From an uncultured Chryseobacterium sp. (GTDB lineage Bacteria; Bacteroidota; Bacteroidia; Flavobacteriales; Weeksellaceae), in assembly GCA_913778505.1 (NCBI GenBank), contig CAJYWD010000045.1, positions 29,266 to 93,265 on the forward strand: DNA of 64,000 nucleotides, given 5' to 3'. Below, piece after piece: positions 1 to 8,279 of this stretch (positions within the stretch are counted from its first letter, which is position 1; the number at the start of each line of letters is the position of its first letter). Under the pieces are notes generated by a model. That model did no database searches and was not told the origin of the DNA. It saw only the letters and a program-made list of their open reading frames with translations. The translations under genes were made by a program, and so were the position numbers.

Positions 1-144
1 ATTGTCAGTAATGTATCTCCAGAAAACTCCGTAAGCAGAAGATTTTCCGAAATCATAAACACCAATATTGAGTGCGGCAATAATCATCGTAATTAAAAAT
101 ATCAGACCGATAACGACGTAAAAACTTAGACTTTTTGATTTCAA
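1..144 (-). CDS. Iron/haem ABC transporter permease, N-terminal fragment
   Basis: The minus strand stays open from a TTG at 144 to the window edge and encodes a hydrophobic N-terminus (LKSKSLSFYVVIGLIFLITM, then IAALNIGVYDFG). This fits the first membrane segment of a FecCD/BtuC-type permease, the channel that moves haem or siderophore across the inner membrane. It starts 26 bp after the stop of the substrate-binding protein gene, the usual order for a haem transporter operon. There is no ATG; an in-frame TAA lies just upstream, so TTG is the likely start. The rest of the gene is outside the window, so the assignment rests on context and hydrophobicity. Confidence 0.55.
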   Translation of the reverse strand, partial: MKSKSLSFYVVIGLIFLITMIIAALNIGVYDFGKSSAYGVFWRYITDN

Positions 145-170
145 AATTGGGAATTTGACAGGTAATTAAA

Positions 171-1052
171 TTATTGATGGGATCCGAGCAATAACTTGTT
201 CAGGTTCAAAGCTGCTTCTCCAACTCTTGGTCCGAACGCTGACAATAATCCGCCATCCATGGCAATCACTTTCTTATTTTTCCCGGCATTGGTCTGGGAG
301 ACGCCCGGCATTTTAAGAGCACCTTCTACGCCGCCGTTGCCCCGCAATCCGCTCGTAAAAAACAATAAGACATCAGGATTAGCATTCACTACAGCTTCAG
401 GAGTCAATGGTTTAAAATCTTCGAAATCATGGACTGCATTCTCTCCGCCTGCAATATTAATGATGCTTGCCATTGGCGTATTTTTCCCGGCCACCATCAG
501 CATATTGCCTCTTGCATAGATGAAAAGTACTTTTGGTTTTTTAGCAATTGGCTGGATTTGCTTTAGATCAGCATCAATTTTATCTAACAAAGCTTGCTGA
601 TTGGTATTTCCCAAAACTTTTGCAACGTGATTAATCAAGGCTTTGGTTCCGGCAATTGAAAATTCTTGTTTAAACAATTCAGTTTGAATTCCGGAAGTTT
701 TGATTTTCTCCAACAGATCAGAATTGATGTCTTTATCAGAAGCTAAAATCAAGGTAGGATTGAGCTTCATAATCGGCTCAATGGTCATAGAGCGAACATG
801 ACCAAGGTCTTGTGCTGTGGATTTCAAAGTTTCCGGATAAGTGCTGGTGACATCCGTTCCAACGATCTCTTTAGCGTGGCCAAGCGCAGCAACAATCTCA
901 GTAACGCCACCGCTGAGGCTGACAATTCTTTGCCTGGAAACCGTGTTTTCTGTTTCATTGGATGAAGAATGTGTAATTTTAGAATCGTCTTTTTTGCAGG
1001 AAATTCCTGACAGAAATAGTGCTGAGAGTACAGCGATCTTTAGTGATTTCAT
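171..1052 (-). CDS. Haem/iron ABC transporter substrate-binding lipoprotein (HmuT/BtuF-like)
   Basis: This 293-residue protein starts with a lipoprotein signal whose lipobox ends LSGISC (Cys19), so it should be anchored facing the periplasm. The mature part has the two-lobed class III binding-protein layout: an N-terminal lobe starting RIVSLSGGVTEIVAALG, a linker helix around residues 145-170, and a C-terminal lobe with VLFIYARGNMLMVAGKNTP and NANPDVLLFFTSGL. It would deliver haem or another iron chelate to the permease whose gene begins just downstream. It is the third gene of a tight minus-strand set after the receptor and HmuY-like genes. Haem as ligand is inferred from the neighbours; vitamin B12 or a siderophore cannot be excluded. 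Confidence 0.8.
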   Translation of the reverse strand: MKSLKIAVLSALFLSGISCKKDDSKITHSSSNETENTVSRQRIVSLSGGVTEIVAALGHAKEIVGTDVTSTYPETLKSTAQDLGHVRSMTIEPIMKLNPTLILASDKDINSDLLEKIKTSGIQTELFKQEFSIAGTKALINHVAKVLGNTNQQALLDKIDADLKQIQPIAKKPKVLFIYARGNMLMVAGKNTPMASIINIAGGENAVHDFEDFKPLTPEAVVNANPDVLLFFTSGLRGNGGVEGALKMPGVSQTNAGKNKKVIAMDGGLLSAFGPRVGEAALNLNKLLLGSHQ

Positions 1053-1088
1053 TGTTTATTTATTTTAATTTATAGTTGTTGACCCAGT

Positions 1089-2201
1089 CTATAGTATTTC
1101 GTATTCAAACTGCGGATATCCTCTTTCCCCTTTATCATTCATCATTTTATTGAACCGAAGTTTAAAGAAAAAGCCCTCGGCATCCTTTATGATATAAAAT
1201 CGATCTCCGTACACCTGCGCTCCATTGCTACCGGTAACTGTACGCCAATGATCTCCGATAGCTCTTTGGTCATTAAAGATAAATTTAGACGCATCAATAT
1301 CGTTTGACTTGAAATTGCTGTAATACTGATCCGCATTAATCCCTGAAGGCACATTAACTTGATATGCTCCAACTCCATCAGTGATATTGCTGATTACAAA
1401 ATCCGCATAAACATAGCTTCCGGCTGAAACACCCGGCGAATAAAAAACTTCATTCGTCAGAACTGTAAAACCAATGTCCCAACCCTTTCTCTTGGGCTGA
1501 ATGGTCACTTCCTTACCTCTCGTCAAACTGAAAAAATTAAGAGCATAATCTGAATTTTTTGAGAGCATGTACTCCAAGTGAGTTTTTTTAGAACTCAGAT
1601 CTTTATATTTTAATTTATACCCGTTATTGCTTCTCGTGATCTGCAATAAGTACCAACCTCTGGCGTCACCTCCCACTATGGCCGAACCTGGGGTTATAGT
1701 GCCACTATAGATAGCTCTGCCCATATTAATCAAGTAAACAGGATTATCGGCATCATTTGCTTTAATCGCTTCAATTCCAGTGGTTTGAGATAAAACCATC
1801 CCGTTCGGATTATCGACGTACTGAAGATTAGAAGCCAGAAAACTTCCTACCATCACTTCATTTTGTAAAGAAGCCACCTGAGCCTCCGTCACAGCATCGA
1901 TATCACTGACGTCCGGAATTTTACCTGCTGCCATGATGATGGAACTGTTAATGATTACGCGAAATTCCTCTCCGGAATAAAAACCCAAATCCCAATCAGT
2001 CCGCAAGTTGGAGGTCATACTTCTGGATTCCGGCTCAGAAAGATCCACCCAAACCTGATTGCTTTGCTTAGCTCCTCCTAAATCAGGACTCAGTGTTTCT
2101 CCTGTGATGGGCGGAACACTTACCGGATCTTCATCGGCAGCCAAGCAGGATTGTAAAGCCATTGCGAATAATAAAATGAATAAAACTTTAATTGATTTCA
2201 T
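1089..2201 (-). CDS. HmuY-like haem-binding lipoprotein
   Basis: The 370-residue product has a lipoprotein signal (LFAMALQSC, Cys19) and an acidic stretch after the cysteine (AADEDP), a common signature of export to the outer-membrane surface in Bacteroidota. The body carries HmuY-family features: VWVDLSEPESRSM, then TDWDLGFYSGEEFRVIINSS, and a second module with KRKGWDIGFTVLTNEVFYSP. HmuY proteins strip haem from host or environmental haemoproteins and pass it to a TonB-dependent receptor. The gene starts 10 bp after the stop of such a receptor gene, supporting co-transcription and partnership. The haem ligands cannot be assigned from sequence alone. Confidence 0.8.
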   Translation of the reverse strand: MKSIKVLFILLFAMALQSCLAADEDPVSVPPITGETLSPDLGGAKQSNQVWVDLSEPESRSMTSNLRTDWDLGFYSGEEFRVIINSSIIMAAGKIPDVSDIDAVTEAQVASLQNEVMVGSFLASNLQYVDNPNGMVLSQTTGIEAIKANDADNPVYLINMGRAIYSGTITPGSAIVGGDARGWYLLQITRSNNGYKLKYKDLSSKKTHLEYMLSKNSDYALNFFSLTRGKEVTIQPKRKGWDIGFTVLTNEVFYSPGVSAGSYVYADFVISNITDGVGAYQVNVPSGINADQYYSNFKSNDIDASKFIFNDQRAIGDHWRTVTGSNGAQVYGDRFYIIKDAEGFFFKLRFNKMMNDKGERGYPQFEYEIL

Positions 2202-2211
2202 AACTGGAGAT

Positions 2212-4314
2212 TTAAAATTGATAAGTTAATCTTGCTATATAGCTTCTTCCATAGAAAAGATTACTGACGCCAGTTGGCGTTTCGTGACCGACAGAGTGGA
2301 CTGCAGAATTATTGACAGAAGTAACATCAAAAATATTTTTTATGCCCAGGGAAAAGTCCATCCGGTTTTTCCAAAATGGCTGTGTGATGATAAAATCCAT
2401 CATGTGAAAATCTCCTATTTTGCCTAGATCGTAACCTGTGCCGTTAGAAATGTAAATTCTTTCTTGTCCTGAATATTTGTAGTACAATGCCAGTTGTGTC
2501 TTCGCATTTTTGAGACTGTACGTCATTGAGGCACCTGCCTGGAGATTGTATTTAAAATCCGTTGGAGAACTTTGAGCCAAATCCTTCATTTCTCTTGAAA
2601 CACCATTAATAGAGGCTCTCATTCCAAATGCAAACTGGTTTTTTTTGAAGTCTAAATTGGCTGAGAACAGCAAACTTTTATAAGCATTGATGTTAAGATA
2701 TTTATAGGTCGATGGAAGTTGTATGGTTACCAATTCTATCCTGTCTTTTACATCCAGATAGATGGCATTCAGACTGTAAGCTATGCTCCAATGGTTGGAT
2801 GTTGTAAAATCCTGATCCCAGAAAGCACCAACAGAAAAACCCGTTTCCGGATCCAGATCCGGGTTGCCCTGTACATCGTGGTTCGTATTTACAAAATACA
2901 TGAAAAGTTCTTCGTATGTAGGATATCTGTTAGCACTGCCAAAAACGCTACGGACATTAGAGGTTTCAGAAGTTTTATACTTTGCGGACAGTGAATAATT
3001 GATTTGATTATCAAACTGATTACTTACCGTTAGTCTTGCACCGGGCCTTATTGTAAAACGGTCAGTGATATTCCATTCTGCCGAAACAAAATTAGCATAG
3101 GTAAAAACTTTTCGCTTTACAACATCGTCACCCAAACCCTCCAGGGCGATAAGTGCAGCATAACCATTGGTATGATCCAGCTCGTATCCTAATTGAAAAT
3201 CGAATGTTTTATTATCCAGAAAATTACTGAACATTCCTCTGGAATAAAAGACTTTTGTATTATAATAAGACTGTTTTTCTTCTTCTGATTGTACAGCTCT
3301 CTGAGGTATGTCATAAGTATAATCTTGGTATTGGCGATCCTGACTTTGGTAAGAAAAATCTCCCAGATACCGCACTTTCCCCACTTGCGTTTGAATATTC
3401 AATTGATGCATCCAGCGTTCTGTGTTATATTCTCTATCCTTACTGATAAAGGTTACACCGCCTTCTCCGTCATTCAGCGGATTGCGGTCTACGACAGGAT
3501 TATAAAAATTGAATGTTTCCTGCAAATAAGAAATCTTATAGAACAAAGAAGTATTTCCTTTCGAATACCTCAATAATGCATTGGTATCATATTGTTCCTT
3601 AGGATTCCAGTCATAACCTCGTCCATTATCGCGTTCGAAGTATTTGTAGCCTTTTTTTATCCCTTCAAAACCCATGAAATCATTATGACCAAAACTTACA
3701 TTAGCAAACCAGTTTTCATTTAGATTTAATCCTAAAGCGATATTCTGTATGTGTCTGCCTCTTCCTCGTTTTCTTAAATTATAACCATTTCCAACGGTTT
3801 CTTCTTGAACGGACGCTCGGAGGTTTACATTACTGGAAGCAGATTTTTTAGTAATAATATTAATCACACCAGCCAGAGCACCATTACCGTACTCTACTCC
3901 CATGCTGCCACGCACAACTTCTATCCGTTCTATATTGCTGAGACTGAGTTTTGTGAGATCTATATTACTTCCTAGACCGGTATCGCCCACCACAGGAATA
4001 TTGTCGATCAGAATCTTAACATAATTACCATCCAAACCCAGAATGTTAGCCGTAGAATTTCCGGATTTAGTATCCGGTGTTATCATAATGTTGAGGCTGT
4101 AATTCAAAACTTCGGCAACATTGTTTGCGGCCATATTTTTTATATGTTCTGCATTGATGACCTCCACTTTGTAGATGGATTTATTGATTGACTGTGCATT
4201 GTACTGTCCAGTAACCACCACTTCCTCAATGTTTTTTCGGCTGAGTGTGTCTTGCTGTGCATGCAGCAAAACTACTGACAAAAGCCCTGCAACACTCATT
4301 ATTTTTAGATTCAT
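2212..4314 (-). CDS. TonB-dependent outer-membrane receptor (haem uptake)
   Basis: This 700-residue protein has a Sec signal ending near residue 19 (LLHAQ), a TonB-box-like EEVVVTGQ, a plug domain (about residues 40-155, with NILGLDGNYVKILIDNIPVV and RIEVVRGSMGVEYGNGALAG) and a long beta-barrel ending in the aromatic residue of ARLTYQF. The plug is a direct TonB receptor type without a SusC extension. It is the first gene of the haem operon, divergent from a second HmuY-like gene across a short promoter region. A HmuR-like role in passing haem through the outer membrane is inferred from the two HmuY-like neighbours. Confidence 0.85.
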   Translation of the reverse strand: MNLKIMSVAGLLSVVLLHAQQDTLSRKNIEEVVVTGQYNAQSINKSIYKVEVINAEHIKNMAANNVAEVLNYSLNIMITPDTKSGNSTANILGLDGNYVKILIDNIPVVGDTGLGSNIDLTKLSLSNIERIEVVRGSMGVEYGNGALAGVINIITKKSASSNVNLRASVQEETVGNGYNLRKRGRGRHIQNIALGLNLNENWFANVSFGHNDFMGFEGIKKGYKYFERDNGRGYDWNPKEQYDTNALLRYSKGNTSLFYKISYLQETFNFYNPVVDRNPLNDGEGGVTFISKDREYNTERWMHQLNIQTQVGKVRYLGDFSYQSQDRQYQDYTYDIPQRAVQSEEEKQSYYNTKVFYSRGMFSNFLDNKTFDFQLGYELDHTNGYAALIALEGLGDDVVKRKVFTYANFVSAEWNITDRFTIRPGARLTVSNQFDNQINYSLSAKYKTSETSNVRSVFGSANRYPTYEELFMYFVNTNHDVQGNPDLDPETGFSVGAFWDQDFTTSNHWSIAYSLNAIYLDVKDRIELVTIQLPSTYKYLNINAYKSLLFSANLDFKKNQFAFGMRASINGVSREMKDLAQSSPTDFKYNLQAGASMTYSLKNAKTQLALYYKYSGQERIYISNGTGYDLGKIGDFHMMDFIITQPFWKNRMDFSLGIKNIFDVTSVNNSAVHSVGHETPTGVSNLFYGRSYIARLTYQF

Positions 4315-4330
4315 CGGAAATAATTTTTGA

Positions 4331-4392
4331 CAAATATATATATTTATTTAGAACAATTAAAAATAATTATATAGTTTTGTAGAATAATTCTA
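4331..4392. promoter_or_regulatory. Divergent promoter with two Fur-like palindromes
   Basis: For the minus-strand receptor operon, a -7 element TATATTTG (TAnnTTTG) is read on the minus strand at 4338-4331. For the plus-strand HmuY-like gene, TAGTTTTG lies at 4372-4379. Each is next to a related AT-rich site: ATTTAGAACAATT at 4346-4358 and TAGAATAATTCTA at 4380-4392. The second is a perfect palindrome around its central base, and the two sites are inverted relatives of each other. Their positions beside the -7 elements and the iron-uptake genes suggest Fur operators. No convincing -33 TTG at the usual spacing was found, so the transcription starts are approximate. Confidence 0.55.
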
Positions 4393-4417
4393 AATAAAAA
4401 TAACAAGATCAAACATT

Positions 4418-5701
4418 ATGAAAACAAAACTATTCTTTGCGGGTCTTCTTGGATTGTCAGTCAACCAAAATGTGTTGTCGCAGACTGATAACTTGGGATA
4501 CCATTCTGTGAACCTGACAATGGGACCGCAATACCAAAACCGTGTATTCTTTGACCTCTCCGCTAATACTATGATTTCGCAGCCAGCCAATACTTGGGAT
4601 ATTGCTTTCTACAGAAACTCGACAATGGATTTTGGAGAACGGATCAATGATGCTAACAATGTCAAAGTTTATCAGGTTTCTGCAACACCATCCGCATTTG
4701 ATAATATAAATCTTACCGATAAGGCCAATTGGGGTGAGCCTCTTTACAATCCCGATCAGACAGAGAAATTGCAGGACGGTGCATTCGTGAACGCTTCACT
4801 CCTACCTGCGTCACCATTTAATTTCGGGTGGGGTTCTTATGACCTGGTCTCGCACAAGATTTTAGGAAAAGTGGTTTTTGTACTGGAATATCCGAATGGG
4901 GAGCACTATAAGTTTTTCATCAGCGAATATTATGGTGGCTATACTTTTAAATATGCCAAATGGAACGGAACCGCATGGGAAGCCACGCAAACCCGGACTC
5001 TAGCAAACGGATCGGATGACGCTTTTTTCAATTACTTCTCCTTTTCCAGCGGCAATAAAGTAGAAAATCTTGAACCGGCAAAAGCCAATTGGGACCTGAT
5101 GTTCACCAGATACTGGACTTTTTATAACGGACAGATGATGTACCGATTATCGGGAGTTATCCAATCACCAAACGTCTCAGTAGCCAAAGTTCAGGAAAAA
5201 CAGGCTAGCTCTACTTATGCAGCGCCTGCATCTTCGCAATTTTCAAATAATCTTACAACAATCGGCCATTCCTGGAAGCCCACGACCGGAGTCTATGACA
5301 ATGTGGTATATTATGTCAAGGAAGGAAATAGCTACTACAGATTATATTTTACATCCAATGGCGGTGCTTCTACCGGCGACATGTTTTTTAAATACAAGAA
5401 TATCACCAGTGAACTGTCTGTAGCCGACTTTGGAAAAAAAGGAAGTTTTGCCATTTATCCTAACCCGACAAAGGAAGACAGAAAGGTCAGCATTTTATTG
5501 GACGTTAAAGAAATATCAGGAAAAGACGGCAACGTAGAACTTTATGATTTGGCAGGAAAAAAAGTTTATGAAACGTCCATCGTAAATCACTCAGGATTTT
5601 CCGCAAAAGAAATAAACCTCAACAATGTTGCTGCCGGCGTTTACCTGGTAAAAATCAGTTACGGAGGGAAAACTGAGACTAAAAAACTAATTGTAAAATA
5701 A
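4418..5701 (+). CDS. Secreted HmuY-like haem-binding protein with T9SS sorting domain
   Basis: The 427-residue product has a cleavable signal peptide (ending near NQNVLSQ) and HmuY-like features (RVFFDLSANTMISQPANTWD, WDIAFYRNSTMDFGERI; later ANWDLMFTRYW). Its C-terminal ~80 residues are a type A T9SS sorting domain (FAIYPNPTKEDRKVSI through GVYLVKISYGGKTETKKLIV). It should therefore be secreted or attached at the cell surface by T9SS, unlike the lipoprotein paralogue in the facing operon. It probably acts as a haem scavenger feeding the TonB-dependent receptor. A terminator follows at 5727, so it forms a single-gene unit. Confidence 0.8.
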   Translation: MKTKLFFAGLLGLSVNQNVLSQTDNLGYHSVNLTMGPQYQNRVFFDLSANTMISQPANTWDIAFYRNSTMDFGERINDANNVKVYQVSATPSAFDNINLTDKANWGEPLYNPDQTEKLQDGAFVNASLLPASPFNFGWGSYDLVSHKILGKVVFVLEYPNGEHYKFFISEYYGGYTFKYAKWNGTAWEATQTRTLANGSDDAFFNYFSFSSGNKVENLEPAKANWDLMFTRYWTFYNGQMMYRLSGVIQSPNVSVAKVQEKQASSTYAAPASSQFSNNLTTIGHSWKPTTGVYDNVVYYVKEGNSYYRLYFTSNGGASTGDMFFKYKNITSELSVADFGKKGSFAIYPNPTKEDRKVSILLDVKEISGKDGNVELYDLAGKKVYETSIVNHSGFSAKEINLNNVAAGVYLVKISYGGKTETKKLIVK

Positions 5702-5726
5702 ACCATATCCACTTTTATTCTTTATG

Positions 5727-5749
5727 GAGCCACTTTCGGGTGGCTTTTT
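5727..5749 (+). terminator. Rho-independent terminator
   Basis: AGCCAC (5728-5733) pairs with GTGGCT (5740-5745) around a TTTCGG loop and runs into a T tract. It lies 25 bp after the stop of the secreted HmuY-like gene. Confidence 0.85.
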
Positions 5750-5814
5750 CGTGATCTGGGGTCAGGCCAGTCAGGTAAATATGAGCAAATGTGAGATTCA
5801 GAGAAGTTTGAATT

Positions 5815-6130
5815 TCATCCTTTGTTTGCTACGTTTATTGCTGCCAGCGCCTGTTGCATTAAAATAATCCCGGCAGTAATGATCTCAATCACTGATCCGC
5901 CAAAAGCTTGATCTGGCTAGCCGAAAATTGCAAATTCTCCCGCATAGCAGTAAGAACTTCATCGTTATCATCTGCAATAAATCGTGCCTCAAGCGATTCT
6001 ACGCAGGAAGATTTGCCAAAGAAACGTCTGGAAAGCTCTCCGGTGACACGATGTTGTCATATCCTGAATTCTGCTGATTATTGCTTCTGAAATTTATAAT
6101 TTGGTCTCGGTCGATTCGCTCTATCTATGG
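5815..6130 (-). pseudogene. Decayed coding remnant of unknown family
   Basis: No intact gene fills the ~470 bp between the terminator and the next gene. On the minus strand, three protein-like stretches appear one after another in different frames: ERIDRDQIINFRSNNQQNSG upstream, then ARFIADDNDEVLTAMRENLQ, then FGGSVIEIITAGIILMQQAL, which ends at a stop at 5815. This pattern fits a single short gene broken by frameshifts. I do not recognise the family. The base composition is slightly less AT-rich than the surrounding gaps. Chance open frames remain possible. Confidence 0.35.
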
Positions 6131-6219
6131 AATTTTTAACGGAAAATGAGAGTTACACTCCAACTTAAGACCAATATGCAATTTCGCTCATTACTGTATT
6201 GTCCATTTCCATTGTTGAT

Positions 6220-8037
6220 TTAATGTTGATTGATTCCAGCGATCGCAGCCCTTTCCAATCCCCATGCTACTGCGTTGAGCTCCAGAATAGAGTTGAAAAC
6301 ATATTGTGCCTGGGTAGACTGGTTTGGGTACTGGCCATACCTTTTTGACGTAGGTGTATTACTTTCATAGAGTGAAGGATAATCCGTAAGACTCAGAGAG
6401 CTTGTACTGGCACCGACAGAATCCCCGAAATAAACGAAATTCTTTGTTTTGTTATACCAAACCGTAGAGTACGCGGGATTGACCATCGTTTTAGAAAACT
6501 GATTACTTGCGCTGGCAATCTGCACGGAATTAGCAGGTAATTTTGTCAGTACAATAGTGCCTGTAGAACTGTTATCCTCTCCCCAATACTGAGCCGCTGC
6601 ATTGCCGAAAGGACCGCTGATAATAGGGTCAGACGGGAGATTGGCTACAGGATATACATTGTCATCTACCGAGCCACTGCCTGCCACCTGAGGTTGCGCA
6701 TTGCCCTCACCGAATATTCCGGTCATCAGATTATTGACATCTACGTCCCTGCCATCATTGCTACCAAAGATGAGAACACCTCCAGCATTAACATAATTAG
6801 AAAGCGCAGTCTCTAAAGCGCTGTTAACCGTGAAACCATAAGAAAAATAAAGAACCATATCCGGCTTTACCGTTCCATTGAGATTGTTTGCCGCAGATGT
6901 CGCATTGGTAGAAGTCCAGAGATTGGTTAACCCTGCGATCTTGACAATGCCGTTCGGACCGAAATTAGAGGAGGTGAATGAAGCAATCCTCGGATTATTA
7001 GGATGGAAGGTGTAAACATTATCTAAACCAATTACTGCATAGGTCATTGGCGGTAAGATAACAGGGATTAACGCATCACAGCTCGCATTCCCGTAAGCCG
7101 TATTTGCAGATATTCGTATTGTAAAATCATCATTAACCTGCGGTGTTCCGCTGCCTGCTAAAGTAACCTGCTGAAATCCTGTGGAATTAAAATTACCGGA
7201 ACCTGAGAAACTGATACCATTGATTTTGGACGAGCTTATGGAATAATAACCTGGCTTGGTAACATTGACACCAATTGTAATTGTATTTGAAGCGTTGAGG
7301 CTGGTGCCCTTCTGATAATTCCCATTCACCACCAGACCGGAGCATGACAATGAATACTCGGATATCGAAGATCTTACGGTAACACTCGCAGTACAGCTCT
7401 GCGTCTGTACACCTGCTCCGGAAATCCTGATCGTAAAATTATCGGTTTCGGCATTGATTGGTTTTCCCTGGGCTAATAGTTTTACCCTGTGAGTACCGGT
7501 ATTTAGAAAAACACCAACAGCTACAAAGGAATAACCATTATCGCTGTCGCTGGAGGCACTGATTGTGTAGTTGCCAGGCTTTGTTACATTTATATTTTCT
7601 ATCAGAATAAAATTACTATCATCAGTAGATGTATTGGAAACAAAAATCCCCTGGACTGAGACTCCGGCGCAGTCGAACGTGTAGGTTGCATCTGAAACAC
7701 TGCCGCAGGTACTTTTCCAAAGACTCTTGGAAGCGTTCCAGAAATTATAGCAATTTTCGGTTGTGTTAAAAATGGTAAGCCCGTTATCCTCTGCAGTAAG
7801 CCTGATATTCTGCAGATTAGCGGGATCCGAAAAGGTAAGTATATTACGTTCTGCTTCTGTAAGTCTTGGGATCAGAATACCCTTGATTTTATTTTGGCTC
7901 TCCGGATCTGTACTGCGCATCTTTTCAGATACATGAAACACACTGTTTGAATTGGGCTGATCTGTGTTAATGCCCACTTGGGATGATAGATTTAAAAATG
8001 TAATAATGCTAAAAATAAAGAGTAATTTTATTCTCAT
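6220..8037 (-). CDS. Exported surface protein with repeated beta modules and a flavodoxin-like domain
   Basis: The 605-residue product has a signal peptide (MRIKLLFIFSIITFLNLSSQ) followed by the flavobacterial surface-protein opening VGINTDQPNSNSVFHVSE and a module ending NGLTIFNTTENCYNFWN. Two related ~95-residue beta modules follow (about residues 120-320), each with a cysteine start, a TKPGYYSISSS/TKPGNYTISAS motif and a DDFTIRIS/DNFTIRIS end. The last ~270 residues (AVIGLDNVYTFHPNNPRIAS; VKPDMVLYFSYGFTVNSALE; NAGGVLIFGSNDGRDVDVNN) resemble an alpha/beta ThuA- or glutamine-amidotransferase-like fold. No T9SS sorting domain is evident. An adhesive or envelope role is inference; the 723-residue protein nearby shares the N-terminal architecture. 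Confidence 0.6.
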   Translation of the reverse strand: MRIKLLFIFSIITFLNLSSQVGINTDQPNSNSVFHVSEKMRSTDPESQNKIKGILIPRLTEAERNILTFSDPANLQNIRLTAEDNGLTIFNTTENCYNFWNASKSLWKSTCGSVSDATYTFDCAGVSVQGIFVSNTSTDDSNFILIENINVTKPGNYTISASSDSDNGYSFVAVGVFLNTGTHRVKLLAQGKPINAETDNFTIRISGAGVQTQSCTASVTVRSSISEYSLSCSGLVVNGNYQKGTSLNASNTITIGVNVTKPGYYSISSSKINGISFSGSGNFNSTGFQQVTLAGSGTPQVNDDFTIRISANTAYGNASCDALIPVILPPMTYAVIGLDNVYTFHPNNPRIASFTSSNFGPNGIVKIAGLTNLWTSTNATSAANNLNGTVKPDMVLYFSYGFTVNSALETALSNYVNAGGVLIFGSNDGRDVDVNNLMTGIFGEGNAQPQVAGSGSVDDNVYPVANLPSDPIISGPFGNAAAQYWGEDNSSTGTIVLTKLPANSVQIASASNQFSKTMVNPAYSTVWYNKTKNFVYFGDSVGASTSSLSLTDYPSLYESNTPTSKRYGQYPNQSTQAQYVFNSILELNAVAWGLERAAIAGINQH

Positions 8038-8204
8038 AGTAATTAATTTATGGTTTTAATTACATCAAAAAAACTGCCACTATAAGACATTACAGCTAGA
8101 AAATCTTGTTCCGAGATTAATTTATTTTGTTTAAAAATAATAAAGTATGTTTAATTATATCATAATAATTGATTTTATCAAGTTAAATTGTAAAATACTT
8201 TGAA

Positions 8205-8264
8205 TTAAAAAAATACAGCTTCTTAATATCTGGTTTTATGAGGAACCAGATCATCCGAAGCTGT
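8205..8264 (-). terminator. Terminator hairpin for the split surface-protein gene
   Basis: Nested arms ACAGCTTC/GAAGCTGT (8215-8222, 8257-8264) and TCTGGTT/AACCAGA form an interrupted long stem. On the minus strand the stem is followed by a T-rich run (8213-8205). It lies just past the stop at 8280. Confidence 0.75.
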
Positions 8265-8279
8265 ATTGGAAATCTCCTT

